Shown: one piece after another, positions 25,039 through 34,100 of the stretch
Layout of the letters: each line of letters starts with the position of its first letter
How positions within the stretch are numbered: position 1 is the stretch's first letter
From: Streptomyces fructofermentans
Lineage (GTDB): Bacteria; Actinomycetota; Actinomycetes; Streptomycetales; Streptomycetaceae
DNA: 57,209 bases
Assembly (NCBI RefSeq): GCF_014651055.1
Contig: NZ_BMWD01000037.1
Span: forward strand, 1-57,209
Reading direction: 5' to 3'
Translations under genes and position numbers: made by a program
Notes under the pieces: model-generated
The model's database searches: none
What the model saw: the letters and a program-made list of their open reading frames with translations, nothing else
What the model was told of the DNA's origin: nothing

Positions 25039-25329
25039 TTCGGCTCCTCGACTCCTCGTACGGCGTTCCGTGGGTGGATTCCGTGGTGGCCCCAGTCCAT
25101 CGGCGCCGTCGCGGCGCGGCCTCGGCCGCGCGGCCGAACCCCCGCCTCCACCGACCGGGCGAGATCCCGGCGGGGCCTCCGCCCCGTGAAGGAGCCGGGG
25201 GCGCGTTCCGCCCGCCCCGGAGGCCGGCGCCTCCTCCCTGCGGAGGATGGCTCCGCGGAGGAGACGGGCGGCGGGTTCTCCGCCTCGGGGGAGGCCGGCG
25301 GGCCCGGCGGGGCGTCTACCGTGGACCGT

Positions 25330-26631
25330 ATGGACCTGATGGACACGCTGGCGGGGCGCCGCGTCCCTCCGGCCGTGGCCGACGCGGGTCTGGCCCTGGC
25401 CCTCGCGGCCGGCGGCCTGATCACCCCGATCGCGATGCCGAGCGGCGGCCCCGAACTGCGCGCGCCGGACAGCACGTGGGCGGTCCTCGTGCTGCTGCTG
25501 GCGCTGCCCCTGGTCGTCCACCGGCACTTCCCGCTGCCCGCGCTGACGGCGACGGCGGCGGCCGCGGGCGCCCTCCAGGCGATGCACTACGTCCCGCAGC
25601 TCTCGGGGCCCGAGGGCACCTCCATCGGCCCCGCGTACGTGGGCGTCGCCGCGGCCGTGTTCGTCACCGCGGTGCGCGGCACCCCCCGTACGGCGACGCT
25701 GGTGATCGCCGTACTGGTCCCGGCCGCCTCCCTGACCGAGGCGGCGCTCGCCCCGGACGGCCACCGGCTCACCGCGCTGCTGACCGAGGCGGTCCTCCTG
25801 GTGGCGGCGTGGGCGCTCGGCCGTCTGGCCCGGGCGCGCGCGGCCGTCCGCAACCAGGTGCTGGAACGGGCGGCGGCCGTGGAGCGCGAGCAGACGGCCA
25901 CGGCGCGCGCCGCCGTCATGGAGGAACGGGCGCGCATCGCCCGCGAACTGCACGACATCGTCGCGCACAACGTCAGCCTCATGGTCGTGCAGACGATCGC
26001 CGCGGACCGCGTCCAGGACCGGGACGGCCCGAAGGCCCACGAACTGCACGGCGCGATCGAGGAGACCGGCCGGGCGACCGTCACCGAACTGCGGCGCCTG
26101 CTCGACGTGCTGCGCACCGACGAGGAGGCCGCGGCCGACCCCAGCAGGGAGCCGCCGCAGCCGACCGTGGAGGCGATCCCCGCGCTGGTCGACTCCGTGC
26201 GCGCGGCGGGACTGCGGGTCGACCTCGCCACGACGGGCACCCCGGCCGACCTGCCGGCGGGGTCCCAACTCACCGTGTACCGCGTCGTGCAGGAAGCCCT
26301 CACGAACACGCTCAAGCACGCCGGCCGCACCCGGACCGCGCTGACGCTCGCGTGGGAGCCCGACCGGCACCGGCTCACGGTCCGGCTGTGCGACGACGGA
26401 CCCCGGCCGGACGACGGGGCGCCGCGCCCGCCCGCCCCGGCCGGGGGCCCGGGTCACGGGCTGGTCGGGATGCGCGAGCGCGTCGGGGCCGTGGGCGGTT
26501 CCCTGCACACCGGCGGCAGGCCGGGCGGCGGCTACTGCGTGCACGCCGTCGTCCCGCTGCCCACGTCCGAAGACCTCCCGTACGAAGGGCACTTGGCTGA
26601 TGCAGTCCATCCGCGTCCTGCTGGTCGATGA
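25330..26631 (+). CDS. Sensor histidine kinase (NarL-partner, HisKA_3 type)
   Basis: A 433-residue membrane kinase with about four to five hydrophobic segments in residues 15-165, a short coiled linker, the HisKA_3 phosphorylation helix ARELHDIVAHNVSLMV with H208, and a GHKL ATPase domain (YRVVQEALTNTLKHA, DDGP, GHGLVGMRERV). It autophosphorylates and passes phosphate to the response regulator whose start overlaps its end by 32 bases. Divergent from the ABC genes, which it probably controls. No clear ribosome site; the GTG at 25321 is an alternative start. Confidence 0.9.
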   Translation: MDLMDTLAGRRVPPAVADAGLALALAAGGLITPIAMPSGGPELRAPDSTWAVLVLLLALPLVVHRHFPLPALTATAAAAGALQAMHYVPQLSGPEGTSIGPAYVGVAAAVFVTAVRGTPRTATLVIAVLVPAASLTEAALAPDGHRLTALLTEAVLLVAAWALGRLARARAAVRNQVLERAAAVEREQTATARAAVMEERARIARELHDIVAHNVSLMVVQTIAADRVQDRDGPKAHELHGAIEETGRATVTELRRLLDVLRTDEEAAADPSREPPQPTVEAIPALVDSVRAAGLRVDLATTGTPADLPAGSQLTVYRVVQEALTNTLKHAGRTRTALTLAWEPDRHRLTVRLCDDGPRPDDGAPRPPAPAGGPGHGLVGMRERVGAVGGSLHTGGRPGGGYCVHAVVPLPTSEDLPYEGHLADAVHPRPAGR

Positions 26632-27271
26632 CCAGCCCATGATCCGGACGGGGTTCCGGCTCATCCTCGAGGCCGAGCCCGACATCACGGTCGTCGGCGA
26701 GGCCGCGGACGGAGCCGCCTCCGTCGAGAGCGCCCTGGCGCTGGAGCCCGACGTCGTGCTGATGGACATCCGCATGCCGGTGATGGACGGCGTCGAGGCC
26801 ACCCGGACCATCGCCGCGAGCGGATCGGCGGCCCGTGTCGTCATCCTGACCACGTTCGACCTGGACGCCCACGTGGTGGACGCCCTGCGGGCGGGCGCCA
26901 GCGGCTTCCTGGTGAAGGACGGACCGGCCGACTCCCTGGTGGAGGCCATCCGCACGGTCGCCGCGGGCGAGGCCGTGCTGTCCCCCCGCGTCACGCACAG
27001 CCTGCTGGACCGGTTCGCGCACCTCGCCGCGCCCGCGACCCCGGAGGTGCCGTCCCGCCTCGACGCCCTCACCGGCCGCGAGCTGGACGTCCTGCGCTCG
27101 CTGACCCGGGGGCTGTCCAACGCGGAGATCGCGCTCGAACTCGGCGTGGGCGAGACCACGGTGAAGACGCATGTCGCGCACATCCTGGAGAAGTACGGGC
27201 TCCGCGACCGGGTGCAGGCGGTGATCCTGGCGTACGACTGCGGGCTGGTGGTGCCGCGCGGCGCCCGCTGA
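26600..27271 (+). CDS. LuxR/NarL family response regulator
   Basis: A 223-residue two-domain regulator. The receiver domain (1-125) has acidic D10-D11, phosphoacceptor D56 in LMDIRMP, and K in VKDGPAD. The LuxR-type HTH (about 155-215) includes LTGRELDVLRSLTRGLSNAE and ETTVKTHVAHIL. It overlaps the kinase gene by 32 bases, so the pair is cotranslated. Probable target: the divergent ABC exporter promoter in the 291-base gap at 25039-25329, which contains GGAGG-centred inverted repeats near 25220-25260. Confidence 0.93.
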   Translation: MQSIRVLLVDDQPMIRTGFRLILEAEPDITVVGEAADGAASVESALALEPDVVLMDIRMPVMDGVEATRTIAASGSAARVVILTTFDLDAHVVDALRAGASGFLVKDGPADSLVEAIRTVAAGEAVLSPRVTHSLLDRFAHLAAPATPEVPSRLDALTGRELDVLRSLTRGLSNAEIALELGVGETTVKTHVAHILEKYGLRDRVQAVILAYDCGLVVPRGAR

Positions 27272-27382
27272 TCCGCCCACCGCCCCCGCCCCGGACGGCT
27301 CCCCGCCACGCCCGGGCCGGCTCCCCGCGCCGCCGCCGCGCGCGATCGCGTCCCGCCCGCGCTCCCGGCCGGTGCCGTACGC

Positions 27383-27420
27383 GTGCGGGGTCCCGCCCTT
27401 CTCCGGGCGGGACCCCGCAC
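27383..27420. terminator. Strong bidirectional terminator
   Basis: A perfect 16-bp stem GTGCGGGGTCCCGCCC/GGGCGGGACCCCGCAC with loop ttctcc lies between the response regulator (rightward) and the EF-G paralogue (leftward). Next to it, 27440-27545 is a degenerate gccggctgccgg-type repeat tract. Confidence 0.85.
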
Positions 27421-27542
27421 CCCGGTCCCGGCGACCACCGGGCCGTCGGACACCGACTGCCGAATGCCGACTGCCGGCTGCCGGCTGCCGGATGCCGCGA
27501 GGCGCGACCGCCGGCCGCCGGCCACCGGCCACCGGGTACGGG

Positions 27543-29726
27543 CTACCGGCCACGCGTCCCGTCGGAGGCGCCGCCGGATGCGGTGCCCGGAGCCGGCGCG
27601 TAACCGGTGGGCCGGGTGGTGAAGACGCCCCGGCCCTGCGTACGGCTGCGCAACCGGGTCGCGTAGCCGAACAGTTCGGCCAGCGGCACGGTGGCCGTGA
27701 CCACCACGGTGCCCGCCCTCGCGACCGAGCCGGAGACCCGGCCCCGCCGCGCAGCGAGGTCTCCGAGGACACCGCCCACGGACTCCTCGGGCACGGTCAC
27801 CGTGACCTCGACGACCGGTTCCAGGACGGCCGTCGCGCAGACCCGCAGCGCGTCCCGGAGCGCCATCCGGCCCGCGGTGCGGAACGCCAGGTCGGAGGAG
27901 TCCTTCGCGTGGGTCGCCCCATCGGTCAGGACCACCCGCAGACCCGTCACCGGGTGGCCCTCCGACGGCCCTTCGGCCAGGGCGTCCCGGCACCCGGCCT
28001 CGACGGCGCGGACGTACTCCTGGGGCACCCGCCCGCCGACGACGGCGGACCGGAACTCGAAGCCGGTCGCGCTGCCGCCGTCGGCGCCCTCGGGTGCCGG
28101 CAGCGGCTCCACGTCGAGGACGACATGGGCGAACTGGCCCGCGCCGCCGTCCTGTTTGACGTGCCGGTGGACGAAGCCGGACACCCCGCGCACGACGGTC
28201 TCCCGGTAGCCGACCCTCGGCCGGCCGACGCGGGCGTCGAGCCCGTGGGCGCGCCGGATCTTCTCCACCGCCACCTCCAGGTGCAGTTCGCCCATGCCCG
28301 ACAGGACCGTCTGGCCGGTCTCGGGGTCGGTCCTGACCACGAGCGACGGATCCTCCTCGACGAGCCGCGCCAGCGCCGACACCAGGCGCTCCGTGTCGGT
28401 GCTCGCGCGGGCCTCGACCGCCACGGAGACCACGGGTTCGGCCGTCGTGGGCGGTTCGAGGACCAGCGGAGCGTCCGGCGCGCACAGGGTGGCCCCGGCC
28501 CGGGCCGACTTCAGCCCGACGACCGCGACGATGTCGCCGGCCACGGCCCGGTCGAGCTGGGCGTGTCGGTCGGCACGGACCCGCAGGATGCGCCCGACGC
28601 GTTCGGTGCGTCCCGCGGTGGCGTCCCACACGGTCTCTCCCTTCCGGATCGTTCCCGAGTACACGCGCAGGTGGGTGAGCCGCCCGGTGGCGGTCGCGTT
28701 CACCTTGAACGCGAGTGCGGCGAACGGCGCTTCGGGGTCGGCTGCCCGCTCCTGCTCCGAACCGTCGTGCGTGCCCCGCACGGCGGGCACGTCCGAGGGC
28801 GAGGGCAGGTAGGCCACCACGGCGTCGAGCAGCGGCTCGATGCCCCGGTTGCGGTAGGCGGAGCCGCACAGCACCACGACGGCCTCGCCCGAACGCGTCA
28901 GGTCGCGCAGTGCCGCCGCCAGGGTCGGCGCGGAGACGGACGCACGGGCGCAGTACTCCTCCAGCGCGCCGGGATGCAGTTCCGCCACCGCCTCCTCCAG
29001 TGCCCGGCGGCGCGTGGCCGCCTCCTCGCGCAGGGCGTCGGGCACGGGGCCCTCCTCGACCGCGTCCCCGCCGTCCGGCCAGACCAGCGCCCGCATGCGC
29101 AGCAGGTCGACGACACCGGTGAAGCCGTCCTCCGAGCCGATCGGCAACTGCACGGCCAGCGGCGCCGGATGGAGCCGTGCCCGGATCGACGCGACGGCCG
29201 TGTCGAGGTCGGCTCCGGCCCGGTCGAGCTTGTTGACGAAGGCGATCCGCGGTACGCCGAACCGGTCGGCCAGGCGCCACACGGACTCGCTCTGCGGTTC
29301 GACGCCCGCGACGGCGTCGAACACCGCGACGGCGCCGTCGAGCACCCGCAGCGAGCGCACCACCTCGTCGGCGAAGTCGACATGGCCCGGGGTGTCGATC
29401 AGGTTGACGTGATGGCCGTCCCAGGTGCAGCTCACGGCGGCGGCGAAGATGGTGATGCCCCGGTCGCGTTCCTGGGAGTCGAAGTCGGTGACGGTCGTGC
29501 CGTCGTGGACCTCGCCGCGCTTGTGCGTGGTCCCGGTGAGGTACAGGATCCGCTCGGTGACGGTCGTCTTGCCCGCGTCGACGTGGGCGAGGATGCCGAG
29601 GTTGCGGACGGCTGCCGTCGGATCGGCGCGATCGGCGGAACGGGGCGCCGCCGCGGTCGCGTCGGTCCGGCGGCCCGCGTCGGACGTGGTGGTCACGGTG
29701 TTCTGGAGGTGGAGGTCGGTACGCAC
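27543..29726 (-). CDS. Elongation factor G paralogue (FusB/tetracycline-protection-like translational GTPase)
   Basis: A 727-residue translational GTPase. P-loop AHVDAGKTT is at 47-55, switch motif SQERDRGITI, DTPGHVDFADEVV and NKLDRAGADL follow, then domains II-V with the VGRPRVGYRE and GGRVPQEY blocks. It is longer at the N-terminus than housekeeping EF-G, with no ribosomal-protein neighbours, so it is an accessory paralogue (S. coelicolor has one, from memory SCO6589). It may help ribosome recycling or protect ribosomes from a drug. Start GTG 29726 follows GAAAGG; GTG 29783 is an in-frame alternative. A short leader ORF with a strong ribosome site lies 151 bases upstream. Confidence 0.85.
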   Translation of the reverse strand: MRTDLHLQNTVTTTSDAGRRTDATAAAPRSADRADPTAAVRNLGILAHVDAGKTTVTERILYLTGTTHKRGEVHDGTTVTDFDSQERDRGITIFAAAVSCTWDGHHVNLIDTPGHVDFADEVVRSLRVLDGAVAVFDAVAGVEPQSESVWRLADRFGVPRIAFVNKLDRAGADLDTAVASIRARLHPAPLAVQLPIGSEDGFTGVVDLLRMRALVWPDGGDAVEEGPVPDALREEAATRRRALEEAVAELHPGALEEYCARASVSAPTLAAALRDLTRSGEAVVVLCGSAYRNRGIEPLLDAVVAYLPSPSDVPAVRGTHDGSEQERAADPEAPFAALAFKVNATATGRLTHLRVYSGTIRKGETVWDATAGRTERVGRILRVRADRHAQLDRAVAGDIVAVVGLKSARAGATLCAPDAPLVLEPPTTAEPVVSVAVEARASTDTERLVSALARLVEEDPSLVVRTDPETGQTVLSGMGELHLEVAVEKIRRAHGLDARVGRPRVGYRETVVRGVSGFVHRHVKQDGGAGQFAHVVLDVEPLPAPEGADGGSATGFEFRSAVVGGRVPQEYVRAVEAGCRDALAEGPSEGHPVTGLRVVLTDGATHAKDSSDLAFRTAGRMALRDALRVCATAVLEPVVEVTVTVPEESVGGVLGDLAARRGRVSGSVARAGTVVVTATVPLAELFGYATRLRSRTQGRGVFTTRPTGYAPAPGTASGGASDGTRGR

Positions 29727-29876
29727 GGCCCATGGCCTTTCGGAAAGCTTCGAGCAGGGGTCGGCGCGATTCCCGTACGACACGGATGCGGCCCGGAGCG
29801 CTCACGGCACGCGAGGACACCCGGAGCGTCGTGCTCGAGGGCGTGCGGGGCGTGGTGAGTCGGAGGGGCGCGGGCA

Positions 29877-29993
29877 TCAGGTGTTCGTGACGGGCATCCG
29901 GTCCCGGCCGCGCAGCCGGCACCGGGTCCGCGAAGACACGAGGATCACCTCGTACCGCGACAGGGGAACGACGACAGCGGTGCGGTACCGCAT
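29877..29993 (-). CDS. 38-codon leader ORF upstream of the EF-G paralogue
   Basis: The ATG at 29993 is preceded by AGAGGAG at a good spacing. The frame encodes a basic peptide starting MRYRTAVVVPLSRYEVILVS and ending GRDRMPVTNT, then stops 151 bases before the GTPase start. Its hydrophobic then Arg-rich sequence shows no domain. Regulatory leader peptides precede ribosomal-protection genes such as tet(M), so transcription attenuation by ribosome stalling is plausible. I could not identify a clear pair of competing hairpins in the gap. Confidence 0.5.
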   Translation of the reverse strand: MRYRTAVVVPLSRYEVILVSSRTRCRLRGRDRMPVTNT

Positions 29994-30226
29994 GGCCGGG
30001 CTCCTCTCGTCGGTCACGGGACGCGCGGCGAAGTGACGCGGCGCGCGTGCTGTGGCGAGTGTAGGGAACGCGTCCGCCTCACGGCACCCGGTTTTCCGCC
30101 CGGCTGCGGCCGACTCCGGCGTTCCCGGGGCGACTTGACGTCCAGGACGCGCGCCGCCGCATCGCGCGGACGGGCGGGGGCCACGCGTCCCCGCGGGGGC
30201 GGCGGACGGTGCCGCGGGCGTTCGGG

Positions 30227-31036
30227 TCAGGCGCCGGACGCCTCGGTCACGGCGTCGACGAGTCCGGCCAGTGCCGCCGCCACGCGCGCCAGTCCGGCAC
30301 CCGCGGGCCCGCCCGGTTCGGTCATGTAGACGTCCCGCCTGATCTCGACCATCAGGGCGCCGACCCGCCGCTCGGTGCCGTAGTACCGAAGGGGTACGTA
30401 GGTGCCGGCGAAGGGGCTGTCGACTCCCGTGCCCCCGAAGTCCCCGAACGCCTTCTCTGCCAGGGCCAGCAGCTCGGCCGAGGTGTGGAAGGAGTCGGTC
30501 CCCAGGCAGATGGGCGGCCTCGGCCCGTCCCCGTGCAGTTCGTAGGGCAGCCGCCCCGTCGGATAGGAGTGCACGTCGATGACCACGACCCGCCCCGCCG
30601 CCTCCAGCCGCCGGGCCACGGCGTCGGTCATGGCGGCCGAGTACGGGTGGAAGTACCGCTCGACGAGGGGCTGTTCGTCCGTGTCCGCCGCTCGGAGCAC
30701 CTCGCCGTGCGTGGTCCGCGTGTAGACCGCCCCCATGCCGACGGCCCGCATCTCCTCCCGCTCGTCGGGGAAGCGCTCGGGGTCGACGACCAGCCGTGAG
30801 AGCTGGTTGACGAACCTCCAGGGCGCCGCCCCCGACAGCGCGGCGGCCTCCTCTGCGATCGCGGCGGTGTGCGAGTCGGTGATGTGGTCCAACTCCCGCT
30901 CCAGCGCCTCGTCGTCGAGCACGATCCCGCCGCGCACCTGCGGGGGCACGGTCCGCGAGGAGTGCGGCACATGGAGGATCACCGGCGAGTCCGGGGCGCC
31001 CGGCACGAGTCGGTACGGCGCGGTCGTGTCGTTCAT
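30227..31036 (-). CDS. N-formylglutamate amidohydrolase family protein
   Basis: A 269-residue zinc hydrolase of the HutG/N-formylglutamate deformylase family. Motifs seen: VPHSSRTVP near 24-32, ITDSHT near 52-57, RFPDE, VIDVHSYPTG near 148-157 with the metal-binding His, and LMVEIRRDVYM near 230-240. Family members hydrolyse N-formyl-L-glutamate in histidine breakdown, but no hut genes are nearby, so the substrate may be another N-formyl or N-acyl amino acid. It starts 9 bases after the stop of the Ser/Thr kinase and is probably cotranscribed with it. The 190-base stretch downstream (30030-30226) holds only GC-rich DNA with a CCCCGCGGGG palindrome. Confidence 0.85.
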   Translation of the reverse strand: MNDTTAPYRLVPGAPDSPVILHVPHSSRTVPPQVRGGIVLDDEALERELDHITDSHTAAIAEEAAALSGAAPWRFVNQLSRLVVDPERFPDEREEMRAVGMGAVYTRTTHGEVLRAADTDEQPLVERYFHPYSAAMTDAVARRLEAAGRVVVIDVHSYPTGRLPYELHGDGPRPPICLGTDSFHTSAELLALAEKAFGDFGGTGVDSPFAGTYVPLRYYGTERRVGALMVEIRRDVYMTEPGGPAGAGLARVAAALAGLVDAVTEASGA

Positions 31037-31045
31037 CGGCTCACA

Positions 31046-32809
31046 CTATTCGACCGTCACCGTGACCTCGAGGTCGCCCGAGTTGTCGCTCAGGCAGTCC
31101 CCGTCGGCGTCGTTGACCCGGAGTTCGAGGGTGCCGGCCGCACCGGCCTCGAAGGTCCACTCGTCGCCGACCACCCGGGTCTCCCCGGCCTGCGCGCCCT
31201 CGACGAAGCGGCCGAGGAGCGCGCCGAACGGGGCCTCCGCGTCCACCTTGCAGTCCGCCGCCGCGAAGTCCAGCGCCCGGTCGGTCGCGGGGTCGTAGCC
31301 GCCCGGCCCGGTGGGCGGCATCTCCGGGTCGTCCACGGTCCACCGGCCCGACGTGAAGCGGACGGTGACGGTGTCGCCTGCCTCGACGGGGGTTCCGGTG
31401 GCCCGTTGCCAGCCCTCCGTGCTGCGGACCACCGAGGTGGTCGTGACCGGCGCCGCCGGCGAGGGGGTCCCGGAGGAGCGACCCGCGCCGCCGTCCGCGG
31501 CGCCCTCCCCCGCGCGGTCGCCGGCGCCCGAGCGGTCCGCTCGGTCCGCTCGGTCGAAAGGAGGGGTACCGGTGAGGAACAGCGCGAGGCCCGCACCCGC
31601 GAGGAGGGCGGCGCCGGCGAACGCCGACCACCGCGGGAGGGCCCCACGGCGCCGTCCGCCGTCCTGCCGCCCCAGGGCCGCGGCGGTCCGCGCGTCGTAG
31701 CGCGAGGTGGGAGGGGCGTGGTCGGCCCAGGGGGCGTGCTGACGGGTGAGGGTCTCCTCGTCCGCGAGGGCCGTGCCCGCCGCGCCGGCCGTGCTCCCGT
31801 CCTGACGCGGAACCGGACTGTCGTGCCGGGCGGGGCTCGGGCCCTCCGGGAGCGCGGGAGCCGGGCCCCGGTCCGCGGCGGACCCTTCGTGCGGTATCCG
31901 GACCACCAGTGTGGCTGGCGGCAGCGGACCGGGGTCCGCGGCACCGTCGGCGACGCGCCGCAGCGCGGTCAGGGTGTCGGCGGCGGAGGGCCGCTCCTCC
32001 GACGGCTTGCGCAGGAGCGCCTCCACCACGGGCAGGAGCGGCCCCAGCCTCGGCGGCAGGTTCGGCTCCTCGTAGGCGACGGCGTGCAGCGTGGCCACGT
32101 TGGCCGGGCGGTGGAACGGCGACCGGCCGGTGGCGGCGGTGACGAGTGTGGCACCCAGCGACCACAGGTCGGAGGCGGGTCCGACCTCCGACCCGTTGAC
32201 GCGCTCCGGGGCCATGTACTCGGCGGAGCCCGCGAACTCACCGGAGTTGGAGTGCGCGTCACCGTCCTCGAGGACGGCTATGCCGAAGTCCGTGAGTACG
32301 GCGCCGCCGTCGCGGCGCAGCAGGACGTTGGCGGGTTTGACGTCCCGGTGCAGTGCTCCCACGGCGTGCACGGCCTCCAGCGCGCCGAGCAGCTGCACCC
32401 CGATCCCGGCCACCCGGCGGGGCTCCAACGCACCTTCCTGGGCGATGAGTTGCCCGAGGGAGGGCCCGTCGACCAGCTCCATGACGATCCACAGCCGGTC
32501 CTCGTGCTCGACCAGGTCGTGGACCCCGACGACATGGGGGTGCGGCACCCGGGCGACCATCCGCGCCTCCCGCAGGGCACGGCGCAGCCACCGGCGGTGG
32601 TCCTCGTCCCCCTGGGTGAAGACGTGCAGCTCCTTGGCCGCGACATCGCGTGCGAGAACCTGGTCGTGGGCCTGCCAGACCGTGCCCATGCCACCGCTGC
32701 CGAGCCGGCGGCCCAGCAGGTACCGACCGGCGATCAGACGCCCGGTCCCCCGCACCGCGTTCGCGGCCCCTCGCTGATCATCGCTGCCGGTCCACACGTG
32801 CTGCCTCAC
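31046..32809 (-). CDS. Transmembrane Ser/Thr protein kinase with C-terminal PA-IL (LecA)-like domain
   Basis: A 587-residue receptor kinase. The kinase domain spans about 25-285, with glycine loop LGSGGMGTVW, ATP-binding K59 (VAAKEL), HRDVKPANVLL at 154-164, DFG at 174-176 and APE near 200. A Pro/Ala-rich linker leads to one TM helix at about 395-413. The outer ~120 residues (465-587) contain DTVTVRFTSGRW, FGALLGRFV and NDADGDCLSDNSGDLEV, a pattern like the calcium-dependent galactose lectin PA-IL, whose end reads NDVPG...NNSGSF. Two outer cysteines could form a disulfide. Start choice (GTG 32809, GGAGG close by) is uncertain; GTG 32797 and ATG 32848 are alternatives. Confidence 0.85.
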   Translation of the reverse strand: MRQHVWTGSDDQRGAANAVRGTGRLIAGRYLLGRRLGSGGMGTVWQAHDQVLARDVAAKELHVFTQGDEDHRRWLRRALREARMVARVPHPHVVGVHDLVEHEDRLWIVMELVDGPSLGQLIAQEGALEPRRVAGIGVQLLGALEAVHAVGALHRDVKPANVLLRRDGGAVLTDFGIAVLEDGDAHSNSGEFAGSAEYMAPERVNGSEVGPASDLWSLGATLVTAATGRSPFHRPANVATLHAVAYEEPNLPPRLGPLLPVVEALLRKPSEERPSAADTLTALRRVADGAADPGPLPPATLVVRIPHEGSAADRGPAPALPEGPSPARHDSPVPRQDGSTAGAAGTALADEETLTRQHAPWADHAPPTSRYDARTAAALGRQDGGRRRGALPRWSAFAGAALLAGAGLALFLTGTPPFDRADRADRSGAGDRAGEGAADGGAGRSSGTPSPAAPVTTTSVVRSTEGWQRATGTPVEAGDTVTVRFTSGRWTVDDPEMPPTGPGGYDPATDRALDFAAADCKVDAEAPFGALLGRFVEGAQAGETRVVGDEWTFEAGAAGTLELRVNDADGDCLSDNSGDLEVTVTVE

Positions 32810-32849
32810 GCCCCTCCCGGTGGGAAAGAACTGCCCCACCGGCCCCATG

Positions 32850-33424
32850 CGCCACTCGAACACCGGCGAGCATAGCGGCGGGAACGCCCCACCGAGAGCC
32901 GGCCGGGCGGCACGGGCGCGGCGTCCGGCGAGTGGTCGCCCCACCCGCCGCGCGCTACCCGTGAGTCACATCGACCGATCGCCAACGGCGGTGCAGGCCG
33001 GGCGAGTTCGCGCACTCGGACGACGCCCCCGCCGACCGCCCCCACCACTCCACCCAGGGCTCGCCCACGGTTCGGGCTCGGCGGGACGACCGCCGCCGCG
33101 GCCACTCCTCCGAGCCGCGGCATTCGAACATGTTCCGCCGAGTCGCGGCGCCGCCGGACCGCAGGAACCGTGGGGCCGCCCGACCACCGGGGCCGGAGCA
33201 GCCTTCGGACCGGGACCGGGACCGGGACCGGGGCCGGGGCCGAAAGCGGGACCGGGACCGAAAGCGGGACCGGTACCCCGGCCCGCCACGCCGGTGACCG
33301 CGCGCCGCCTCCCGCACCCCAGGTGCTTACATGTTCAACAAGCAAGTCATGATCATAGGACCATGGTTCCGGCGGACGCGACGGAACGAGCACGGACCGG
33401 GAACGGTCCACCGAAGGAGCCGGT
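32850..33424. other. Intergenic region: low complexity plus AT-rich promoter candidate
   Basis: No convincing gene. 33207-33230 is four tandem GGACCG units. 33240-33275 is an 18-bp direct repeat (ccgaaagcgggaccgg plus 2). From about 33325 the composition shifts to AT-richer DNA (tgcttacatgttcaacaagc, then ATGATCAT), the likely promoter and operator area of the AhpD-like gene at 33425. Confidence 0.6.
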
Positions 33425-33907
33425 GTGAGCGACGCGACGAGGAACCCCGCGGACAGGCGGATCTTCATCGACAAGCAGAGTCCCGAGGCCTATCGCGCGC
33501 TGAAGCAGGCCTCGGCGGCGGCCGGCGCGACGGCGGCGGAGGCGGGCCTCGACCGCATCCTGGTGGAACTGGTCAACATGCGCGTGTCCCAGATCAACGG
33601 CTGCGCCTACTGCCTGGACCTCCACACGAGGACCGCGCTGCGTGAGGGCGAGACCACGCAGCGCCTCGGCGTTCTGGCCGCATGGCGCGACACCGAGGTC
33701 TTCACACCACGCGAGAGGGCGGCGCTGGCCCTCGCGGAGGCGACCACCGACATCGCGGACGCGCGCGCCCAGGACTCCGCGTACGAACTGGCCCGCGCGA
33801 CCCTGACCGACGACGAGACGTCGGCGGTGATCTGGGTGGCCATCACGATCAACGGGTTCAACCGCGTCTCGACCATGAGCAAGCACCCCGTACGCCCGCG
33901 GCCCTGA
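33425..33907 (+). CDS. Carboxymuconolactone decarboxylase family / AhpD-like protein
   Basis: A 160-residue alkylhydroperoxidase-like protein with the redox motif C60-A-Y-C63 followed by H67 (NGCAYCLDLHTR), and the upstream catalytic acid in LVELVNMRVSQ. This arrangement marks peroxidase-active AhpD-core proteins rather than true carboxymuconolactone decarboxylases. The GTG start has AAGGAG 6 bases upstream. It is a single-gene unit with an AT-rich, dyad-containing promoter region, so redox-responsive control is likely but unproven. Confidence 0.87.
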   Translation: MSDATRNPADRRIFIDKQSPEAYRALKQASAAAGATAAEAGLDRILVELVNMRVSQINGCAYCLDLHTRTALREGETTQRLGVLAAWRDTEVFTPRERAALALAEATTDIADARAQDSAYELARATLTDDETSAVIWVAITINGFNRVSTMSKHPVRPRP

Positions 33908-34100
33908 GGGCGGCCGGAGCGGGGGTCGATCACACGCCGTGCGACCCCCGGGCGGAGTCCCGGAGACGTGCACACAACACGTGAAACCCGCCACAATCCA
34001 CCCACCAAAACGGACTCATGCGCCAAAATGCCTATTTGGACCTGATTACCCCTGCGCCAACCAGCGGGGGATTCAACGACCAGCGGCATGGGAGAAGCGT

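Noticed and set aside
24268..29922. Very long leftward open frame through the two-component genes and EF-G gene
   Set aside because: High GC leaves few stops. Only the last ~257 codons (ATPase) have coding character, and the rest is antisense or out of frame to clear genes.
33425..33907. True 4-carboxymuconolactone decarboxylase linked to the quinate/protocatechuate route
   Set aside because: It carries the CxxC...H peroxidase motif of AhpD-like proteins and lies 26 kb from the quinate genes.
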